From positions 434,001 through 498,000 of the forward strand of contig NC_016599.1 in NCBI RefSeq assembly GCF_000236705.1: a stretch of DNA of 64,000 nt, read 5' to 3'. The DNA comes from Owenweeksia hongkongensis DSM 17368 (GTDB taxonomy: Bacteria > Bacteroidota > Bacteroidia > Flavobacteriales > Schleiferiaceae). The notes under the pieces are model-generated. The model worked only from the letters and a program-made list of their open reading frames with translations, was not told where the DNA came from and made no database searches. Shown one piece after another: positions 59,670 to 64,000 of the stretch (positions are counted from its first letter, which is position 1; each line of letters begins with the position of its first letter). The position numbers and the translations under genes were made by a program.

Positions 59670-60895
59670 TTTTTCACCAGTTTATAGTATTCAGTGAGCA
59701 TTTGGTACAGCTCCACATTGTCTCTTATTTTAGAAGATGGATTGTAAACAATTTGTCGCTCCAATTTTAAAATTGACTCTATTAAATCTAATGGTACCTT
59801 AGTTTTTTTAGCAATTTCAGTGGCTAATCCATCATTGTCTTTTGTACGCTTTATACCAAACTTTCTTCGGTTAAAATTATTGAAAAGCTTCATGAGCTCT
59901 ATGGCCAAATAGCGTCCGCTACTTGCTTGGTAGTACAACGCACCTAATGATTGGGCGAAGGCTATAGAGGTATTTTCAACACGAGGAATAAGCGGAATTA
60001 TCCGTTGTTGTCTTTTGCTGCGAAATACTACAAAGAGTAATGCAGCTGCCAAAATAGAATACCATGCATATTTTAGCGGAGGGTGTTGCATCACAAATCG
60101 TAAAGGTGTTTTACTATTGGCCACATCGTTATCACTGCGAAAAACTTTATGGTATTCATCCCAAATAATTGGTTGATTGGGTAGATGGTTAATTACTTGA
60201 TCAGCATATTCAAAGCCGTCATTTTCCAACAAGTATAAATTGGTGAATAACAAAGGATCAGTATGCACATATAAATAACCCTTTCCAATATCCACCTGTC
60301 TAAAGTTTTCGAGGTTTTTTGCTGAATCGCCATTAAAACTTCCTAAAAGTTTTACATTTTCACCTGGTTGAAGAGAGTCTTCAAAATGCGTCCAATAGCG
60401 GATTTCTTCACCATAGGCACCACGAAATTCAAAGTTGTACTTTTTTTGTGGACTTTGATTTTCTAACCAAGCTTCAGTAGAAAAGTCATAATAATATTCG
60501 GTATCTCCTATTCGGTCGGTTGAGTCTAGCGCTTGGTGAATTTCATATGAAATTTGCCGAGTGCAGATAAATGCAGTGTTGCCTCGCCTGATAAAATTCA
60601 AAATGTCGCGCGCTTCCAAGCTATCAGCATACAGCTGAGTACCCATAAAAATTAAAGTTTTGCTAGTAGTGGTATCTTCCAATTCACTTATGGGCGAGAA
60701 CAAAACTTCACTTTCTCCATTGGCGGCTGAGTCAACTAATATTTTAAAGAGATTTAGATCATAGGGTTCGTCTTCCGTAAAACTATAGCGCTCACCCCAG
60801 TAATTGCTCTGCATAGCCATAAAAAGTACGTAGAGTATGAGCGCCAAGCCGGCTATACCGATGAATACAATCGCAACAACTTTACTCTTTCCCAT
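59666..60895 (-). CDS. DUF4350 domain membrane protein
   Basis: A 409-residue protein with an N-terminal TM helix (about 5-27), a DUF4350-like domain to about residue 275 (LFSPISELEDTTTSKTLIFMGTQLYADSLEARDILNFIRRGNTAFI, and later NQPIIWDEYHKVF), a second TM helix (about 283-300) and a cytoplasmic tail. DUF4350 is related to GATase-like/IFT52-like folds with no assigned activity. Overlaps the MoxR start by four bases and the DUF4129 stop by 14. Confidence 0.85.
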   Translation of the reverse strand: MGKSKVVAIVFIGIAGLALILYVLFMAMQSNYWGERYSFTEDEPYDLNLFKILVDSAANGESEVLFSPISELEDTTTSKTLIFMGTQLYADSLEARDILNFIRRGNTAFICTRQISYEIHQALDSTDRIGDTEYYYDFSTEAWLENQSPQKKYNFEFRGAYGEEIRYWTHFEDSLQPGENVKLLGSFNGDSAKNLENFRQVDIGKGYLYVHTDPLLFTNLYLLENDGFEYADQVINHLPNQPIIWDEYHKVFRSDNDVANSKTPLRFVMQHPPLKYAWYSILAAALLFVVFRSKRQQRIIPLIPRVENTSIAFAQSLGALYYQASSGRYLAIELMKLFNNFNRRKFGIKRTKDNDGLATEIAKKTKVPLDLIESILKLERQIVYNPSSKIRDNVELYQMLTEYYKLVKK

Positions 60896-61529
60896 GCAAT
60901 TGCCCGTTTAAAGAGTTGATACGTTGAATTACTAAATGGTATTGATCTTCTGATAATGAAACAGATCCATACCAGATTTTATCGTATAATATCACAATAT
61001 GGTTGAATGAATTTTTAAGTTCAGATTGTGTAAGTTCTCTTAAATACTGCTCGTTTGTTTTTCGTTTTTTCCAAATAATCATTTCAGCGTCAATCATACT
61101 TTGGAGTATCATCAAAAATTTGATTCTCAATGCAGATTTGAATTCTCCTTTTTCTATTGCTTCTTGATATATCTTGTCCAGCGTAACATCGGGTAGATTT
61201 TCTTCAGCTTCGGCTAAAGTGTTGGCTTGTATACGTCCAGGTTTTATAATCGCGGGTTGTCGCGATTTTCGAATAACAATGATGAGTGCAATTAAAATTA
61301 CGGTAATGATGAGCCCAAATAGGAGGGGCTGTATAAAGCTTAAATTCCAATTTGTATTATTATCAGTTTGCGGGGCCGTTTGCTCTTTTTCTTTTACAGG
61401 ATCATAACTCACCTCTTTTTTAGACTTTTCCCATACTTCTGGGTCGAGCCGGAGCCGGTCATTTTTTTGGGCACTGCCAGAGAGCGTAAAAAACCAGAAG
61501 GTGATTGTTAGGTAGATTATATGCTTCAT
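60882..61529 (-). CDS. DUF4129-like protein
   Basis: A 215-residue protein with a signal peptide (about 1-20), a charged periplasmic stretch, a TM helix at about 69-86 and a cytoplasmic DUF4129-like region (ALRIKFLMILQSMIDAEMIIWKKRKTNEQYLRELTQSELKNSFNHIVILYDKIWYGSVSLSEDQYHLVIQRI). The conserved Y-x-W-Y pattern and gene order fit the MoxR cluster. Function unknown. Confidence 0.8.
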   Translation of the reverse strand: MKHIIYLTITFWFFTLSGSAQKNDRLRLDPEVWEKSKKEVSYDPVKEKEQTAPQTDNNTNWNLSFIQPLLFGLIITVILIALIIVIRKSRQPAIIKPGRIQANTLAEAEENLPDVTLDKIYQEAIEKGEFKSALRIKFLMILQSMIDAEMIIWKKRKTNEQYLRELTQSELKNSFNHIVILYDKIWYGSVSLSEDQYHLVIQRINSLNGQLHGKE

Positions 61530-63388
61530 GCTCTGTTTAGCTTGCTGCTGCTCAATAAGTTTGCATTTTGCGATGAAGCAAACCCTGTGTCTGGAAAACT
61601 CTCGTGAATGCGTTGCTTTAAGTTTTGTGCGGTTTGTATTTCTTGTATGCTAAAGAAACTAAGACCAATAGAAGAAAAAAGTACAAAGTAAAAGGCAAAA
61701 AACAATATTGCCATAGCTAGATATGATGCCAAATAATTGATAAAAGAAAAGTGATCTTGCGTACTTATAAGGCTGGATAAGAGTTGTGGAAATAACTCTC
61801 CAAACACGAATTGGATTAATAAACTACCAAGAAAAATAACTGCTGATAAGATAAAAACTAAGCTGAGTAGCCTACCGAAAGAGGACTTTAACCATTTCCA
61901 GAATTTTTGAAAATTAAACTTTCCATCTTCATTATTTAGTGTTGCCAAAAATAATCCCACTGCTGGGAAAAGGAGTAGGGTAAGAATTACAAACGAACCA
62001 TAACTGTAGCCAAAGGAAAAAATAAGGGCAAAGACAAGAGAAGCTAGAATAATCGCACCACGATTTTTTTTCCAGGCACTCGTTCCAAAAGGTGCATTTT
62101 TCGCATGTTTAGAATTTAACATTTGGCTTAGTACAAGGGCCGTAAATAGTACACAAAAGTGGATAAGAAAAATAGGGCTAGCGCTATAATTAAAAAACAT
62201 GGCAATACCCACTAAACTGCTTTGGTAGAGGTAGAAAGAAGAAGTGGAATGCTGGGCAATGGTAAGTATACTTATAAGACCCAGTAAAAGTATACCAAGG
62301 GCTCTCCCTATAGTTTTTTTGTGGAGATTCATTATTCTAATGGACTCCCATATTATGGTGGGGTTCTTTTGAATTTTGGTAAAAGAAAATCTTGAAAATT
62401 GAATAGGGTGGAGGTAAGCCTTAAATGTCAATTGCCATTCTTGTTGCTGTGCCACCTTGCGCGGGTACCACACAAAATAGAGCAGTACAAATGAAAATGT
62501 GATAAGTATAGAAAACAGACGAATGCTCCAGTGCATTTCAGTGTATCTAGTTACAAATGCTTCTACCGCTCCAGAGTATACAAGTAGTGGCATCAAGCCA
62601 AGCATTATCACCAAACTTTTTCTACCTGCAATTCTGAAGGCGTCTAAACGAGAAAGTGTGCCCGGAAATAGGGTGCCTTTAGCGAGCACCAACCCCGCTG
62701 TGCCCGCAAGCACAATACATGAAATTTCAATAACACCATGCTGCCAAATAGTTAAAAAGGACTCAAAGAAAAGCCCCCGTTCAATAAAAAAATATTGAAA
62801 CACCCCGAGCATAACACCGTTGTAGATAATCACCAGCAATGTGCCTGCTCCGGCAAAAAGACTTAAAAGAAAGGTTCGTACCGAAACCAGAATATTATTT
62901 ATAGTAATACCTAAAAACATGTTGGCTCTGGCTTCATCCTTATATATAGCCATTGGATCACCTTTTTCGATGTTGGCGAGCGTTGTTTTTACATACGAAT
63001 CTCCTAATATGTAATTGGCAAAGCTAGAGTCATGCATACTAGAAAAAATACCAATAGCTATGGAGACAGCAAGAATTATGAAGGAAAGTAAAAATTGATT
63101 ACGTGCTTCAAACATCATCAAAGGGAGATCTCTTTGCCAGAATTGCACAAAATTTCTGAAATAATTTTTTTGACTTTTTTGAACTCTAAGAGAAAGAGAT
63201 TCAGCCAAACCGTTTAAGTAAGATCTAACCAATCGGTTGGGGTAATGTGTGCGAGCAAAGGAAAGATCATCAATAGTTTCTACATAAAAATGAGAAACTC
63301 GGTGAGGCTTTGGCTCACTTTGCGCTAGTTCTTTTTCAAACTCTAGCCATTTAGCTTTATTTTGGTCAACAAATTGGGTTTCCTTCAT
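61526..63388 (-). CDS. SpoIIM-like (DUF95) membrane protein with second membrane domain
   Basis: A 620-residue protein from the ATG at 63388 (MKETQFVDQNKAKWLEFEKEL); a TTG three codons upstream is also in frame. Residues 1-310 match the stage II sporulation protein M/DUF95 family, with a cytoplasmic N-terminus and about five TM helices (ISIAIGIFSSMHDSSF, EISCIVLAGTAGLVLA). Residues about 330-600 add some six more TM helices not part of a normal SpoIIM of about 320 residues, suggesting a fusion with a separate membrane protein. Overlaps the DUF4129 start by four bases. Divergent from the RDD gene. Confidence 0.82.
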   Translation of the reverse strand: MKETQFVDQNKAKWLEFEKELAQSEPKPHRVSHFYVETIDDLSFARTHYPNRLVRSYLNGLAESLSLRVQKSQKNYFRNFVQFWQRDLPLMMFEARNQFLLSFIILAVSIAIGIFSSMHDSSFANYILGDSYVKTTLANIEKGDPMAIYKDEARANMFLGITINNILVSVRTFLLSLFAGAGTLLVIIYNGVMLGVFQYFFIERGLFFESFLTIWQHGVIEISCIVLAGTAGLVLAKGTLFPGTLSRLDAFRIAGRKSLVIMLGLMPLLVYSGAVEAFVTRYTEMHWSIRLFSILITFSFVLLYFVWYPRKVAQQQEWQLTFKAYLHPIQFSRFSFTKIQKNPTIIWESIRIMNLHKKTIGRALGILLLGLISILTIAQHSTSSFYLYQSSLVGIAMFFNYSASPIFLIHFCVLFTALVLSQMLNSKHAKNAPFGTSAWKKNRGAIILASLVFALIFSFGYSYGSFVILTLLLFPAVGLFLATLNNEDGKFNFQKFWKWLKSSFGRLLSLVFILSAVIFLGSLLIQFVFGELFPQLLSSLISTQDHFSFINYLASYLAMAILFFAFYFVLFSSIGLSFFSIQEIQTAQNLKQRIHESFPDTGFASSQNANLLSSSKLNRA

Positions 63389-63437
63389 ATCAGGCAATCA
63401 GATGGTAAAAAAAGGCTTTTACTTTTAATATTACAAA

Positions 63438-64000
63438 ATGAATATTCTTGAGTTTGAAAATACACAGGGCATTACTTTACGTTATAGTACGGCTTCAGTT
63501 TTTGATCGCAGTATTGCATATTTAATAGATCTGGCAATTGTTGGTTTTGTAGTAGGAGTTTTAGCTATTGCTTTAGGATCCAGTTCTTCGGCACTTTTAA
63601 TATTGGTTATCGCCATTCCAATCCTTTTTTATAGTCTGTTAATGGAAATTTTCAACGATGGAAAATCATTAGGTAAGATGGCTTTAGGCCTCAAGGTAGT
63701 TCGTGTAGATGGACAGTATCCTACGGGCTATGATTATTTCATGAGATGGATTTTTAGATGGGTAGATATTTACATGACTTCGGGTGCTCTTGCCGCTCTT
63801 GTGATTTCATCAAGTCCTCGCAACCAGAGGGTAGGAGACATGCTGGGAGACACCACCGTAATAAGAACTCGTAAATTGAGAGTTCCTTTACAGCGAATAC
63901 TTAATTTGAATAAGTTATCTAAGTATACCCCCCAGTATCCACAGGTAATTCAACTTAAAGAGTCACAGGTAGTGCTTATCAAAGAAAGTTTAGATCAGGC
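63438..64000 (+). CDS. RDD family membrane protein, 5' part
   Basis: Starts at ATG 63438 (MNILEFENTQGITLRYSTASVFDR) and is cut by the right edge after 187 complete codons. Three hydrophobic segments (about residues 25-47, 50-68 and 112-125) surround the RDD hallmark FNDGKSLGKMALGLKVVRVDG and later SPRNQRVGDMLGDTTVIR. RDD proteins are often beside SpoIIM/DUF4129/MoxR clusters, here divergently. Function unproven. Confidence 0.87.
   Translation, partial: MNILEFENTQGITLRYSTASVFDRSIAYLIDLAIVGFVVGVLAIALGSSSSALLILVIAIPILFYSLLMEIFNDGKSLGKMALGLKVVRVDGQYPTGYDYFMRWIFRWVDIYMTSGALAALVISSSPRNQRVGDMLGDTTVIRTRKLRVPLQRILNLNKLSKYTPQYPQVIQLKESQVVLIKESLDQ

Overview
The window is chromosomal DNA of a member of the Bacteroidota, most likely a marine-type flavobacterium or relative (inference). 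The evidence is two secreted proteins ending in type IX secretion (T9SS) sorting domains, TPR-type sensor kinases, paired MbnP-like lipoproteins, and several promoters of the Bacteroidota form TTTG-N17-20-TAnnTTTG. There are about 58 protein genes. No rRNA, tRNA, CRISPR array, insertion sequence or prophage was recognised, so this looks like ordinary chromosome with accessory patches.

Layout. 1-2155 (+): 3' end of ornithine aminotransferase, a small membrane protein and prmC. 2362-6250 (-): HU, fmt, recQ and a small NTPase. 6491-9281: DUF493 and CPXCG proteins, a TetA-like MFS pump and RNase Z. 9281-13260 (-): a T9SS cargo protein, a small unknown, pyrB, pyrR and mpl. 13296-16407 (-): two MbnP-like lipoproteins, an acyltransferase and a Nudix CoA pyrophosphatase. 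16540-21483: oxyR, a cyclophilin lipoprotein, a DUF1684 lipoprotein-like protein, a promoter-leader-terminator unit with a small ORF, an unknown gene, a small heat-shock protein and a C1 peptidase. 21587-30898: two paralogous TPR histidine kinases, a zinc-ribbon protein, an AlbA/Schlafen-type protein, a Bcr/CflA pump, a DUF3820 protein and a 7TM-DISM hybrid kinase.

31257-37677: PhzF-like protein and thioredoxin (-), then a divergent TetR-led run of five genes (SDR, glutathione peroxidase, NAD-binding protein, bestrophin, MBL-fold hydrolase). 37759-45616 (-): a complete RND efflux system (GbsR/MarR regulator, TolC-type outer membrane protein, adaptor, permease), then a TetR-like protein and an SDR. 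45708-53763 (-): a 1902-residue multidomain subtilase-like T9SS protein, a TPR class III nucleotidyl cyclase and a VOC protein. 53977-57220: DUF3224 protein and B12-dependent ribonucleotide reductase. 57304-64000: an overlapping MoxR/DUF58/DUF4350/DUF4129/SpoIIM operon with a divergent RDD membrane protein cut by the window edge.

The strongest new observations are: (i) the same dyad, TTAGTTC-N10-GAACTAA, in front of both the GbsR/MarR gene and the RND operon it probably represses; (ii) a TetR operator on the tetR promoter repeated, with four extra central bases, before the next gene; (iii) four copies of the octapeptide AYGRAVVN, written with different codons, inserted in an MBG domain of the giant subtilase-like protein, whose catalytic Asp and His positions are also changed; and (iv) a consensus promoter, 33-codon ORF and intrinsic terminator directly ahead of an unknown gene, resembling an attenuator or small-RNA locus.
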